NCBI GenBank assembly: GCA_965230065.1
Contig: OZ245942.1
Span: forward strand, 744,001-808,000
Direction: 5' to 3'
Source of the DNA: G965230065 sp965230065
GTDB lineage: Bacteria; Bacteroidota; Bacteroidia; Cytophagales; Cyclobacteriaceae
DNA: 64,000 bases
The translations under genes and the position numbers were made by a program. The notes beneath the pieces are model-generated. The model saw nothing but the letters and a program-made list of their open reading frames with translations. It searched no databases and had not been told where the DNA came from. Positions 9,203 through 18,177 of this stretch are shown in pieces (position 1 is the first letter of the stretch; the number at the start of each line of letters is the position of its first letter).

Positions 9203-9934
9203 ATGAAAAATCAGGAAGCAGAAAACAGAAGAAACCAGGTTGACAGATACGTAAATGGCAGCATGTCTGCCGAAGAAGTTGATGTATTTGAACAACGCAT
9301 GCGGGAAAATGTGGCACTGGCCGAAGAAGTACACTTGCACCGGGATGTGCTCGCAGGCATGAATCACTATTTTAACCTGGACTTAAAGAAAAAATTACAG
9401 GAAGAAGAAGAAAGACTTAAAAAAAAACCAATCAATTTTTACAAATGGGTGGGCATTGCTGCCAGTATTATCTTGGTAGCTGTAGTAGCCTACTTTCTGC
9501 TATTCACAGGGCAAACTAACCCACAGCAACTGTACGCACAATATTATCAGCCTTATCCCAATATTGTAAACCCTACCCAACGCTCCGATAACAGTACTGA
9601 AAATCAGGGCCTACGTGCTTATGAAGCTGGAAAGTATGATGAAGCATTACAGGTTTTTAACCGGCAAATGGCAGAAGGTGAAGAGGAAGCCTACCAATTA
9701 TTTTATGCGGGTATTGCTTCTCTACACACAGGCAATGAGGACGATGCCGTTTCGTATTTTCAAGAAGTTATTGACTGGCAAGATCCAACATTTACCAATC
9801 CGGCGCAATGGTATTTGGCCCTTACCCATCTCAAAACAGGCGAAACCCAGGCAGCTGTCCGTATTTTTGAAGAGATCAAAGCCTCAGGCAATGATTACAG
9901 CCGGCGGGCTGCTGATATTTTAAGTGATTTATAA
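9203..9934 (+). CDS. Single-pass membrane TPR protein, possible anti-sigma partner
   Basis: A 243-residue protein. Residues 1-55 resemble the helical cytoplasmic segment of anti-sigma factors (RYVNGSMSAEEVDVFEQRM), with no zinc-binding HxxxCxxC. A basic stretch and a membrane helix follow (about 82-102). The outer part has at least two TPR-like units (about 136-175 and 195-235). It is 8 nt behind the sigma factor, so cotranscription is very likely. The layout suggests that an envelope signal sensed by the TPR part frees the sigma factor; this is inference. Confidence 0.7.
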   Translation: MKNQEAENRRNQVDRYVNGSMSAEEVDVFEQRMRENVALAEEVHLHRDVLAGMNHYFNLDLKKKLQEEEERLKKKPINFYKWVGIAASIILVAVVAYFLLFTGQTNPQQLYAQYYQPYPNIVNPTQRSDNSTENQGLRAYEAGKYDEALQVFNRQMAEGEEEAYQLFYAGIASLHTGNEDDAVSYFQEVIDWQDPTFTNPAQWYLALTHLKTGETQAAVRIFEEIKASGNDYSRRAADILSDL

Positions 9935-10002
9935 ATCAATTTCAGGAAATAGATGGATTGTGAAAATGGAGCCGTGTTCTTACCCGATATTTTCCAAAGT
10001 GT

Positions 10003-12459
10003 CTACAGGAAAGAAAAGAAGCCATTATTGGCACTGCTGCTTTTCTTGAGCATAGAATAATCAAGAAAGTAAAGCACTCTTACCGAAACACTATTGCTTT
10101 GTGGGCTGTTTAATACTTGATTGATATTATTTACATATCCTTTTGTGAGTATATCAACATCATTAATTACTGCATTTTTCCAAACAATGCTGATTTCACT
10201 AGCAGGAGCGAAGGAATATGTATAGACCATGTCAATATTAAAGGCATTATAATTTCGGTTTTCATTTTCATTATAATTGCTATCAGTCAGCCCTCCACTT
10301 TCAGTCAAGGTATAAAAATCTTTATACTCTGCCTCTGACCAGTAATGCCGCATTCGGAATGAAAGGTCCATTTTATTATTAAAAGTATATTTGGTACTGA
10401 ATATATTATTAACTGTTTGGATATCTCGAAGCCCAAAAGTGATTAAATCATTGTCATGGTCAGCATAACCAAGATCATCGTGCCTGTCGGAGAAGTTTAT
10501 ACTGCCAGAAAAGGAAAGTTTATTGTTCACTCTGTAGCGTGGCCTAATGCCTATTCTGAATCTTTCACCGTCTTTAAAGTCATAATTGGTATAACCCACA
10601 TAACTCCATACTGTTAGCTGATTACGGCCGTCAGTGCCAAATGAAACATACCAGTCGTTGTATTTAGGTTCTACTACATAACGCCCCTCTACCCTGGGCT
10701 CAAAATAATCATATCGCTTTGTGGGAGCATTGGAATGGTTAATGTTGATTGACATAAAGTTCCGGAAAGTTGCGTGCATAGAAGCACTTATTCCTAGGCT
10801 GGTAAAAACACTAGGCCTATAAAGCCTTTGGTAAGTTGTTCTGAGGTCGGCAGAAAAGTTCAGTAAATTCCAAAAAGGTTCATATATACGGTATCCCATG
10901 TAAGCCGAGGCACGTATTTCATTATTAGCCCTCAAAAACCCCAAGTCATTGGGATCATATTTGTCGTCTTCCATGTAATAAGTGAGAGAAGACCTGAAGT
11001 TGCCTCCGATTTTAGCAATTGACAAAGACGTCATGTAACCAAATTCATCTCCTTCTGCAAGACCATATTTCTGGCTGAGTGCACCGCGTCCGCTCACAGC
11101 AAATGAATTCTGCTTATTCGCCAGTCTGAAAGTTCCCCCTGTCAGATTGGCGTCATAAGCACCTCCTTTTCGCATTACATTGGTATTAACCAGGCCTATG
11201 TATGAATTATTCTTTAAGTTTTGGTCAATTGCCAACACATTATAGTTAGTAAACGGATTGGTCAATATTTGTCGCTCGTTTCCCTCTTCATCCCTGACAG
11301 TAGCATAGGTGGTATTTGTCATGGCGTTGAGCAAGCCTATTCCTAAACCTTTTCGCGTTCTTCCAGATACTTTGGTAGCATTAATCAGTTTGCTTTCTGT
11401 GGGGTTACTAATAATTTCTTCATTATCTCCCAAGTCATCATCTACATCATCATAATGCATGGGTTTACCGCCAATTCTGCGTGAATAGAAAAAGTCTCCT
11501 TTATCAAACAATTCAGTACCTTCTTTAAAAAACTGCCGGTTTTCAGAATATTGAACCTCAAAAGGCGAAAGGTTCAACACCTTATTATCTGAAGCTACCT
11601 GCCCAAAATCTGGGATCAAAATCATATCCAAAGTAAAAGCATCATTAATACCGTACCGTAAATCCATGCCAGCCTTGAAAGTAGTAGAAACACCAGCCGG
11701 ATTTTCATCATCTCCGGAATAATGATTCAAATACCCCGATACATAAGGAGATACTGATAAGCGTATGGGTGATTTTATATTTTTGATACCACTCAACCTG
11801 CCAAACTGGTTGATAAAACCACTTACTTCAGGCACTATTTCATTCCAATAGGCATGCTCATTATTTCTTCGGATAGTTCTTCGGAAGTTGACACCCCAAA
11901 ATTGTATGGGCGACTTTGGGAAACGTAGCGCTGAAAAGGGAATTTCCATCTCAATATACCAGTTATTCCCGTCCATTTGTACTTCGCTGTACCAGGCAGC
12001 ATTCCAGTTTCTGTCATACCCTACAGGAGTACGGCGTGCATCTACCTGTACGCCTGCTGCTGTCACTGAAAATTCAAAAGCGTTCAGGTCGTCATTATAA
12101 GTGTCAAAATAAGCAGTAAAATAATCAGTATTACCAAGGTCGTCCCTGCGGGTAAATTCTTGTAAGATACTGTCGCTTGACACATCGTATAAAGTAATGC
12201 CCAGGTAAACTGAAGCATCATCGTACAATATTTTCACCTCTGTTTGTTGGGAAGCTGGCGTGCCCGGGTTTGGCGAACGCTGAATAAAATCAGTGGCAAA
12301 ACAAAAGGTATTTACCCATACGTCTTCATCCAGGTGGCCATCTATTGTAGGCGGAGTAGGAATACGGGTAGCACAAAGCTCTTTGTCAAAATCTTCAGCA
12401 AATAATAAGGTAGATAAAAGTAAGACGGGTATTACTAAAAGTATTATTCTTGAAGGCAT
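10003..12459 (-). CDS. DUF5916 domain outer-membrane protein with CBM9-like N-terminus
   Basis: A protein of about 818 residues with a signal peptide ending LLFAEDF. Residues 30-210 look like a family 9 carbohydrate-binding-like beta-sandwich (ATRIPTPPTIDGHLDEDVW), which in Bacteroidota precedes DUF5916. The rest has alternating aromatic beta-strands like an outer-membrane barrel and ends in FFSFL. The ATG at 12459 is preferred to a GTG two codons earlier. The function of DUF5916 proteins is not established. It converges with the sigma/TPR pair and has no operon partner. Confidence 0.82.
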   Translation of the reverse strand: MPSRIILLVIPVLLLSTLLFAEDFDKELCATRIPTPPTIDGHLDEDVWVNTFCFATDFIQRSPNPGTPASQQTEVKILYDDASVYLGITLYDVSSDSILQEFTRRDDLGNTDYFTAYFDTYNDDLNAFEFSVTAAGVQVDARRTPVGYDRNWNAAWYSEVQMDGNNWYIEMEIPFSALRFPKSPIQFWGVNFRRTIRRNNEHAYWNEIVPEVSGFINQFGRLSGIKNIKSPIRLSVSPYVSGYLNHYSGDDENPAGVSTTFKAGMDLRYGINDAFTLDMILIPDFGQVASDNKVLNLSPFEVQYSENRQFFKEGTELFDKGDFFYSRRIGGKPMHYDDVDDDLGDNEEIISNPTESKLINATKVSGRTRKGLGIGLLNAMTNTTYATVRDEEGNERQILTNPFTNYNVLAIDQNLKNNSYIGLVNTNVMRKGGAYDANLTGGTFRLANKQNSFAVSGRGALSQKYGLAEGDEFGYMTSLSIAKIGGNFRSSLTYYMEDDKYDPNDLGFLRANNEIRASAYMGYRIYEPFWNLLNFSADLRTTYQRLYRPSVFTSLGISASMHATFRNFMSININHSNAPTKRYDYFEPRVEGRYVVEPKYNDWYVSFGTDGRNQLTVWSYVGYTNYDFKDGERFRIGIRPRYRVNNKLSFSGSINFSDRHDDLGYADHDNDLITFGLRDIQTVNNIFSTKYTFNNKMDLSFRMRHYWSEAEYKDFYTLTESGGLTDSNYNENENRNYNAFNIDMVYTYSFAPASEISIVWKNAVINDVDILTKGYVNNINQVLNSPQSNSVSVRVLYFLDYSMLKKSSSANNGFFSFL

Positions 12460-12858
12460 TGACACTTTGATTTCCGACTAATTGCAATAAATATTTTGAT
12501 TGGGTAGCACAAAAATACACATTACCGAATGTAATGGAAAGTTAGTGCACTATATAGTATGTAGTCTTTATTAGTACTGGGCAAAATCTAATACCTTTCT
12601 TAAAAATTGAAAGCAAAAACTACATACAAATACTCTCTTATATTTCAATACGATTTATTGAATTTTATGTTTTGTTACTAATCTAGTTCATAATATTTTA
12701 TTTTCTTGTGAAAAAAGTAAAAAAGTGATTACAACGTAAGTGATTTCATAATTTCGCAACAAACCATATAATTATTGTACCAATAATTTTTAAAATATTT
12801 ATAAAAAGTACAATTTACATCCTTTTCATCATCAGAAATATCCTTCTACACTCATGTC
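12460..12858. other. AT-rich intergenic region with a small palindrome
   Basis: No gene is supported in this 399-nt gap. It holds the promoter of the DUF5916 gene near 12510 and one perfect palindrome, ATTATTG-TAC-CAATAAT (12771-12787), which lies behind the GNAT gene and could be a weak terminator or a regulator site. The remainder is AT-rich without repeats that I can see. Confidence 0.5.
12510..12517 (-). promoter_or_regulatory. -7 box for the DUF5916 gene
   Basis: The minus strand reads TATTTTTG, a full match to TAnnTTTG, about 50 nt before the ATG at 12459. No convincing -33 TTG was found at the usual distance. Confidence 0.5.
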
Positions 12859-13470
12859 TTATTGGGCAGCGCTTTTAGTTACTTTACTAAAATTATTGTT
12901 TCTGGCTTCAGGCCATTCACCTGCGAGTAAACTATAATATACAGTATCCCTAACCCTTCCATCAGGCATAGTCATATGTTGCCGAAGCACTCCTTCTTCT
13001 TTTGCACCCAATTTAGCTATTGCTTTCCTGGATTGTAAGTTATTGAAATCAGTCTTCAGCTCTACCCGAATACATTCCAGCTTCTCAAAAGCATACTCGA
13101 GTAACAAAAGTTTACAAGCTCTATTCACTCCCGAACCCTGAAATGCTTTTCCCAGCCAGGTAGAGCCAATTTCAACCCTTCTGTGTTCTGGAGAAACATT
13201 CATATAGGTGGTAATGCCTGCCACTTCCCCACTTTTTTTTTCAATAATTGTAAAGGGGTATCTTTCCTTTTTTTTACGCCAAATTACCAATTGGGTAACA
13301 TATGCTTCCAAATCACTCATAGTAGTTATGTGTGGACTTGTCCATTTCCAGATATCTGCATCAAAAGCAATTTTTCTTATTCCCTCCTTATGCTCTTCTG
13401 AAAACGGGGTAAGCAACACTTGCTGATTTTGCAGGACAGTATGCTCTGAAAACAAGTTGGATAAAGACAT
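12859..13470 (-). CDS. GNAT family N-acetyltransferase (RimJ/RimL type)
   Basis: An approximately 203-residue acetyltransferase. The pattern fits acetyl-CoA-dependent RimJ/RimL-like enzymes: GEVAGITTYMNVSPEHRRVE, then IGSTWLGKAFQGSGVNRACK as the CoA-binding motif A region, then RVELKTDFNNLQSRKAIAKL. Such enzymes acetylate protein N-termini or small amines; the substrate is unknown. A longer reading from an ATG at 13497 exists, but that codon lies inside the terminator hairpin of the upstream gene, so the ATG at 13470 (MSLSNLF) is the better start. Confidence 0.88.
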   Translation of the reverse strand: MSLSNLFSEHTVLQNQQVLLTPFSEEHKEGIRKIAFDADIWKWTSPHITTMSDLEAYVTQLVIWRKKKERYPFTIIEKKSGEVAGITTYMNVSPEHRRVEIGSTWLGKAFQGSGVNRACKLLLLEYAFEKLECIRVELKTDFNNLQSRKAIAKLGAKEEGVLRQHMTMPDGRVRDTVYYSLLAGEWPEARNNNFSKVTKSAAQ

Positions 13471-13481
13471 ATCATAAATAT

Positions 13482-13511
13482 ACAAAAACGGCCTCATCTA
13501 GAGAAGAGGCC
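13482..13511 (-). terminator. Rho-independent terminator of the oxidoreductase gene
   Basis: On the minus strand GGCCTC (13511-13506) and GAGGCC (13495-13490) form a 6-bp GC-rich stem with a 10-nt loop, followed by GTTTTTG. It lies 35 nt behind the Gfo/Idh/MocA gene and fixes the real start of the next gene downstream of it. Confidence 0.75.
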
Positions 13512-13545
13512 ATTTAATTTCTAATAAGATGAAGAAAAAAATAAA

Positions 13546-14910
13546 CTATTCGTTACCCACCTTCGTCTCTGTTGCCTTAGCATGTATTACTTCAGTTTGG
13601 CCAGGCACCGGCACCGGATACAGGCCGTCTTTACCAGGCATTACCTTAGGGTTGGCATCCCAGGCAAAAGTATCGGGCAACAAACTGATGTCTGACTTCA
13701 TGGCTTCGTCCCAGCTGATTACTTTTCCGGAATAGGTAGCCATTCTGCCTAAAATTGCTGACATAGTACTGTATGCACCGTTTTCTGCATCAGAAATCAC
13801 GCCTCCATTTTTAATAGAAGCAAAAAGCTTATGGTGCTCTACCTGGTAAGGGTTGGCATCTCCTCCTTTGTCTTCTCTGTATCGCCAAATAGAATTGCCT
13901 TTCAGGTCGGTAATTTCAGTGCGGTTATCTGTAGTAGCCCTGCCTTTGCTTCCCACAAATGACTCAGATACCCGATTCATACATCCTTTAATATGACGGC
14001 ACTGACTGTTAACGATGGCTCCGTCATCATAAGTAAACTCTACGTAGTGATGGTCAAAAATCTCTCCATGTTCCGGCCCGGTACGCACTTCACGTCCACC
14101 CATGCCCTGAGCACTCACAGGATAGCTATTTTTGGCCCAATTAGCCACATCAATATTATGAATATGTTGTTCCAGTATATGATCGCCACACAGCCAGGTA
14201 AAGTAATACCAGTTGCGCATTTGATATTCCATCTCAGTTTGCTGAGGCGTACGGGGGCGCACCCACACACCACCACTGTTCCAGTATACCTGACCAGAAA
14301 CAATATCTCCAATTTCACCACCATGCAGGCGTTTCATTAGCTCCAGATAACTTTTCTGATAATGGCGTTGCAATCCTACCACTACGTTCAGGTTTTTTTG
14401 TTTGGCTTTTTTGGCTGTGTCCAGAACCATCCTTACACCGGGCACATCTGTAGCCACAGGTTTTTCCATGAATACATGCTTACCAGCATTCACGGCAGCT
14501 TCAAAATGGATAGGACGGAAACCGGGGGGGGTTGTCAAAATCACCACATCGGCTAGTTCAATGGCATTTTTGTAAGCATCAAAACCTACAAATTTATTTT
14601 CTTCGGGTACGGCCAGGCGTTCTGAGTTCTCAAATTTCTTTTTCAGGTTATTATAGCTATCATCCAGGCGGTCGCGAAAAGCATCGGCCATGGCTACCAG
14701 CTTTACATCTTCGTTTACGCTCAAAGCCTGAGCAGCAGCACCCGTACCCCGGCCACCACAACCGATGAGCGCAATTTTCAGTGTTTCAGCACCCGCTACA
14801 AATGCACTGGCACTTACGGGTAAAGGGTTTAATATAACACCACCGGCAAGTGCGGCCGAACTTTTCACAAAGTTGCGCCGGTTAATTGAAAAGATATCAG
14901 AATGCTTCAT
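13546..14910 (-). CDS. Tat-exported Gfo/Idh/MocA family oxidoreductase
   Basis: A 454-residue NAD(P)-dependent sugar-type dehydrogenase. The N-terminus carries a twin-arginine signal, NRRNFVKSS with Arg11-Arg12, then a hydrophobic stretch, so the enzyme is probably exported folded with its cofactor. The Rossmann fold starts at IALIGCGGRGTGAAA, and the family EKP motif is at 149-151 (FMEKPVATD). The upstream neighbour (27 nt) is an FGE-like protein; such pairs are common in Cytophagales and Planctomycetes, but the substrate is unknown. A terminator follows the gene. Confidence 0.9.
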   Translation of the reverse strand: MKHSDIFSINRRNFVKSSAALAGGVILNPLPVSASAFVAGAETLKIALIGCGGRGTGAAAQALSVNEDVKLVAMADAFRDRLDDSYNNLKKKFENSERLAVPEENKFVGFDAYKNAIELADVVILTTPPGFRPIHFEAAVNAGKHVFMEKPVATDVPGVRMVLDTAKKAKQKNLNVVVGLQRHYQKSYLELMKRLHGGEIGDIVSGQVYWNSGGVWVRPRTPQQTEMEYQMRNWYYFTWLCGDHILEQHIHNIDVANWAKNSYPVSAQGMGGREVRTGPEHGEIFDHHYVEFTYDDGAIVNSQCRHIKGCMNRVSESFVGSKGRATTDNRTEITDLKGNSIWRYREDKGGDANPYQVEHHKLFASIKNGGVISDAENGAYSTMSAILGRMATYSGKVISWDEAMKSDISLLPDTFAWDANPKVMPGKDGLYPVPVPGQTEVIHAKATETKVGNE

Positions 14911-14937
14911 GATAAATGGTTTTATTTGAATGAATGA

Positions 14938-15960
14938 TTATAAATCTTCTATAGGTTCAGGCCAGTAGGCTTCTATTTCTTCCGGTGAAGGTGGGTTGAG
15001 AGGACGTACTACCCGGAAACCCACAAAGCGGGCATCAGTATGCCACCAACGGCTTTTCGGTATTTGGGGGTCTTGCTGTTTCCATCTGGGGTTCGAGGGC
15101 AGGCGGGCTGCTGAACGCAAGGCCTCTGCGTCATCATCCCATGAACCGCCCCGGGTGGTGCGGGGATAAAGTTCCGTAGGTTTATTCCACGGGTCTTTTG
15201 CCCCATCCTCAAGTTGTGCGTAATAATCAGGAATATATTGGTCGGCTGTCCACTCTGCTACGTTGCCGTGCATATCATATAACCCCCAGGGGTTCGGTTC
15301 TTTAGCCCCCACCTTTTCATATCCTCCTAAGGTGTTTTCATAATACCACCCATGATCTTCCAACTGAGCAGGGTCATCCCCAAAATAATAGGAGGTAGTA
15401 GTACCCGCACGGCAAGCATACTCCCACTCTGCTTCGGTCGGCAAACGATAGAAATGACCGGTTTTGGCGGTAAGCCATTTGCAAAACATTTGGGCTGCAT
15501 ACTGGGTCATACAAATTGCCGGGTAGCCATCTTTCCCCATACCAAAACTCATATCCAGGTAAGGAGGCGTGGGCCGGGCCACAGCATCCACAGCTTCGTT
15601 AATTTCCACACCTGTTTTTTGCGCAGCTTGTAATTCCATTTCCTGAAATGCAAAAAGATCATATATATCCCAGGTTATTTCAACAGTACTCATCCAGAAA
15701 GGGGAAATATTCACTTCTTTTTGTGGGCCTTCATCATCTTCATGAAATTCGGCTGTTTCGGGACTGCCAATGGTGAATTTTCCTTCCGGAATGGGCACCA
15801 TATCAAAAGATGCTTCTGTACCCGGAATTAACGCTGAATATGGCTCAAAATCATTAGCATGATCAATGCTAAAGTCGGTAGTATAACTTTGAAATATGAT
15901 AGCTATGGTCAATATAATAAATACTGAAACCTGTTTTAATTTTCCTTTGCTTCTTTTCAT
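14938..15960 (-). CDS. Formylglycine-generating-enzyme-like (SUMF1 family) exported protein
   Basis: A 340-residue protein with an N-terminal membrane or signal segment (about 9-25). The SUMF1/FGE-sulfatase fold is shown by VPIPEGKFTIGSP, the strongly conserved RLPTEAEWEYACRAG, and GNVAEWTAD, RGGSW and FVGFRVV near the end. The C-terminal stretch RSAARLPSN lacks the cysteine that true formylglycine-generating enzymes have after this arginine, so sulfatase activation is unlikely. No sulfatase gene is nearby. It is probably cotranscribed with the oxidoreductase gene downstream. Confidence 0.88.
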   Translation of the reverse strand: MKRSKGKLKQVSVFIILTIAIIFQSYTTDFSIDHANDFEPYSALIPGTEASFDMVPIPEGKFTIGSPETAEFHEDDEGPQKEVNISPFWMSTVEITWDIYDLFAFQEMELQAAQKTGVEINEAVDAVARPTPPYLDMSFGMGKDGYPAICMTQYAAQMFCKWLTAKTGHFYRLPTEAEWEYACRAGTTTSYYFGDDPAQLEDHGWYYENTLGGYEKVGAKEPNPWGLYDMHGNVAEWTADQYIPDYYAQLEDGAKDPWNKPTELYPRTTRGGSWDDDAEALRSAARLPSNPRWKQQDPQIPKSRWWHTDARFVGFRVVRPLNPPSPEEIEAYWPEPIEDL

Positions 15961-16220
15961 CTGTCAAAATGATATCAAATTTTCTGTAACTATACCGGCA
16001 GATCAACTTCGAGGCTTTAAAGTTATTACTTTTTGATGAATCTGACGCTTATTCTTACAAAGTTTTCTGAAAAACGGATATTTTTTACTTTTTTGATAAA
16101 TTATCAAATAAAAATAAGTGGTAAACAACAAGCTTGTGCTTGGTCATACCGATCTTCATAATACTTCATACCCGGATAGTAATAAAAACACAGAAATTAT
16201 CTCAAAATCCTTTGAATAAG

Positions 16221-16268
16221 TTATGCATGCATAATAATATTCCCGTATATTTGTTATGCATACATAAC
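16221..16268. promoter_or_regulatory. Twin operator palindromes around the acyl-CoA dehydrogenase promoter
   Basis: TTATGCATGCATAA (16221-16234, a perfect 14-bp palindrome) and TTATGCATACATAA (16254-16267, one base different) are 33 bp apart, about three helical turns. They flank the -7 box at 16246-16253; the second would overlap the transcription start. This is the layout of a repressor site pair for a dimeric regulator. The regulator is not in the window. Confidence 0.65.
16246..16253 (+). promoter_or_regulatory. -7 box of the acyl-CoA dehydrogenase gene
   Basis: TATATTTG is a full match to TAnnTTTG, 43 nt before the ATG at 16297. The expected -33 region is occupied by the first palindrome and has no TTG. 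Confidence 0.6.
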
Positions 16269-16296
16269 AGTTTTTTTCATATAAAATTATAGTCTG

Positions 16297-18093
16297 ATGG
16301 CAGCAACGACCCAACAAAAAGCATTGAAAGGAGGAGAATTTCTGATTCGTGAAACGGCAGCTAACGATATTTTTATTCCCGAAGAATTTTCTGAAGAACA
16401 ACAAATGATGGTACAAGCCTGCCGTGATTTTGTAGAGAAAGAAATTGCCCCCAACATAGACCGCATGGAAAGTATGGAAGAAGGTTTTTTGCCTTCTTTA
16501 CTGGAAAAGGCCGGAGAGCTGGGGCTGCTGGGCATTTCGGTTCCGGAGGCGTATGGCGGTATGGGCATGGATTTCAACACATCTATGCTCATTGCCGATG
16601 TGCTTGGTGATACCGGTTCATTTTCTACGGCTTACGGGGCGCACACCGGCATCGGCACATTACCTATTTTATATTATGGTATAGAAGCACAAAAGCAAAA
16701 ATACCTGCCAAAGCTGACCAGTGGTGAATGGAAAGGTGCTTACTGCCTCACCGAACCCGATGCCGGGTCGGATGCGAATGCAGGCAAAACCAAAGCCGTG
16801 CTTGCCGAAGATGGAAAGCACTACCTGATCACCGGACAAAAAATGTGGATATCGAACGGAGGCTTCGCTGATGTTTTGATCGTTTTTGCCAAAATTGAAG
16901 ATGATAAAAACCTTACGGCGTTTATTGTAGAGAGAGATTTTGGCGGTATCACCATGAATGATGAAGAAAAGAAAATGGGCATCAAAGGGTCATCTACCCG
17001 CCAGATTTTCTTCAATGAGTGTCCTGTACCTATTGAAAACATGCTATCGGAAAGGGGCAACGGATTTAAAATTGCCGTGAATATCCTAAACATTGGCCGT
17101 ATCAAACTGGCTGCTGCTGTTATAGGTGGAGGGAAGTCAGTAATCACCCTTTCTACCCAATATGCTAATGAACGGAAGCAATTTGGCCAACCCATTTCTA
17201 ACTTCGGGGCTATCAAGCAAAAATTGGCCCGCATGGCTACCTATATTTTTGCTACCGAATCGGCATGTTACCGTACTGGGCAAGCCATAGATAATTGCAT
17301 AGAAAGCTTACAGGAAGAAGGACTATCTGATGCTGCCGCTAAACTTAAAGGTGTAGAGCAATTCGCCATAGAGTGTGCCATGATGAAAGTATTCGGCTCA
17401 GAAGCCCTCGATTATGTAGTGGACGAAGGCGTACAAATTTACGGCGGCATGGGCTACTCAGCCGAAGCCCCTATGGAAAGGGCTTACCGTGATTCCCGCA
17501 TTGCCCGTATTTATGAAGGCACCAACGAGATTAACCGTATGCTGCTGGTGGGCATGGCCATCAAACGGGCCATGAAGGGTGAACTGGACCTGATGAGTGC
17601 AGCCATGGCTGTAGGAAAAGAGCTTACTACTGTGCCTGACTTTGGTAATGAAGACCTTTCAGCTCCTTTTGCCAAAGAGAAAAATGTATTGAAAAACCTA
17701 AAAAAAGCAACCTTGATGGTTGCAGGAAAAGCTGCCCAGCAATTTGGCCCCCAACTCAACAATGAGCAAGAAATACTGATGAACATTGCCGACATGATGA
17801 CCTATGTATATACGGCAGAAACCACCCTGCTCCGTGCTGAAAAGCTACTCAGTTTAAAAGGGGAAGATTTTAGCAAACAGCATATTAATATGGCACAAGC
17901 CTTCCTTTATGACGCCGTTGAGAAAGTAAATGTGTGCGGACGAGAGGCTGTTGCTTCCTTCGCATCAGGTGAAGAGCAAAAGATGATGTTGATGGGGCTA
18001 AAACGTTTTACCAAAAATGAGTTGGTGAATATAAAAGCTTTACGCAGACAAATAGCAGATGCTATGATTGAGCATAATAAATACACTTTTTAG
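16297..18093 (+). CDS. Acyl-CoA dehydrogenase, about 600-residue type
   Basis: A 598-residue FAD enzyme catalysing the first oxidation step of fatty-acid beta-oxidation. Signature regions are present: CLTEPDAGSDANAG, MWISNGGFADV, the QFGQPISNFGAIKQKLA helix, and IARIYEGTNEINR with catalytic-type Glu407. It is longer than the 380-residue short-chain enzymes, with an extra helical C-terminal domain (about 430-598) as in very-long-chain dehydrogenases. It stands alone, ends in a strong terminator, and its promoter is flanked by twin palindromes, suggesting repression in the absence of fatty acids. Confidence 0.94.
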   Translation: MAATTQQKALKGGEFLIRETAANDIFIPEEFSEEQQMMVQACRDFVEKEIAPNIDRMESMEEGFLPSLLEKAGELGLLGISVPEAYGGMGMDFNTSMLIADVLGDTGSFSTAYGAHTGIGTLPILYYGIEAQKQKYLPKLTSGEWKGAYCLTEPDAGSDANAGKTKAVLAEDGKHYLITGQKMWISNGGFADVLIVFAKIEDDKNLTAFIVERDFGGITMNDEEKKMGIKGSSTRQIFFNECPVPIENMLSERGNGFKIAVNILNIGRIKLAAAVIGGGKSVITLSTQYANERKQFGQPISNFGAIKQKLARMATYIFATESACYRTGQAIDNCIESLQEEGLSDAAAKLKGVEQFAIECAMMKVFGSEALDYVVDEGVQIYGGMGYSAEAPMERAYRDSRIARIYEGTNEINRMLLVGMAIKRAMKGELDLMSAAMAVGKELTTVPDFGNEDLSAPFAKEKNVLKNLKKATLMVAGKAAQQFGPQLNNEQEILMNIADMMTYVYTAETTLLRAEKLLSLKGEDFSKQHINMAQAFLYDAVEKVNVCGREAVASFASGEEQKMMLMGLKRFTKNELVNIKALRRQIADAMIEHNKYTF

Positions 18094-18128
18094 CTGAGTG
18101 ATTAATCCTCCACTTTCTGTACTTACAT

Positions 18129-18177
18129 AAAAAGCTTTAGAAATTCATCTTACGAATAAAATCTAAAGCTTTTTTTA
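18129..18177 (+). terminator. Terminator of the acyl-CoA dehydrogenase gene
   Basis: AAAGCTTTAGA (18131-18141) and TCTAAAGCTTT (18162-18172) form a perfect 11-bp stem, extended by flanking A/T pairs and followed by a T-run. It lies 38 nt behind the stop codon. Confidence 0.85.

Larger units (their letters stand above)
15961..16296. other. Divergent intergenic region with regulated promoter
   Basis: This 336-nt gap separates the minus-strand FGE-like gene from the plus-strand acyl-CoA dehydrogenase. The right part holds a -7 box and two palindromes described separately. The left part is AT-rich and must contain the promoter of the FGE-like gene, which I could not place. Confidence 0.5.

Noticed and set aside
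14938..15960. Calling the FGE-like protein a sulfatase-activating enzyme or gliding protein GldK/GldJ
   Set aside because: The catalytic cysteine is missing, no sulfatase or gld/por gene is adjacent, and it lacks a lipobox.
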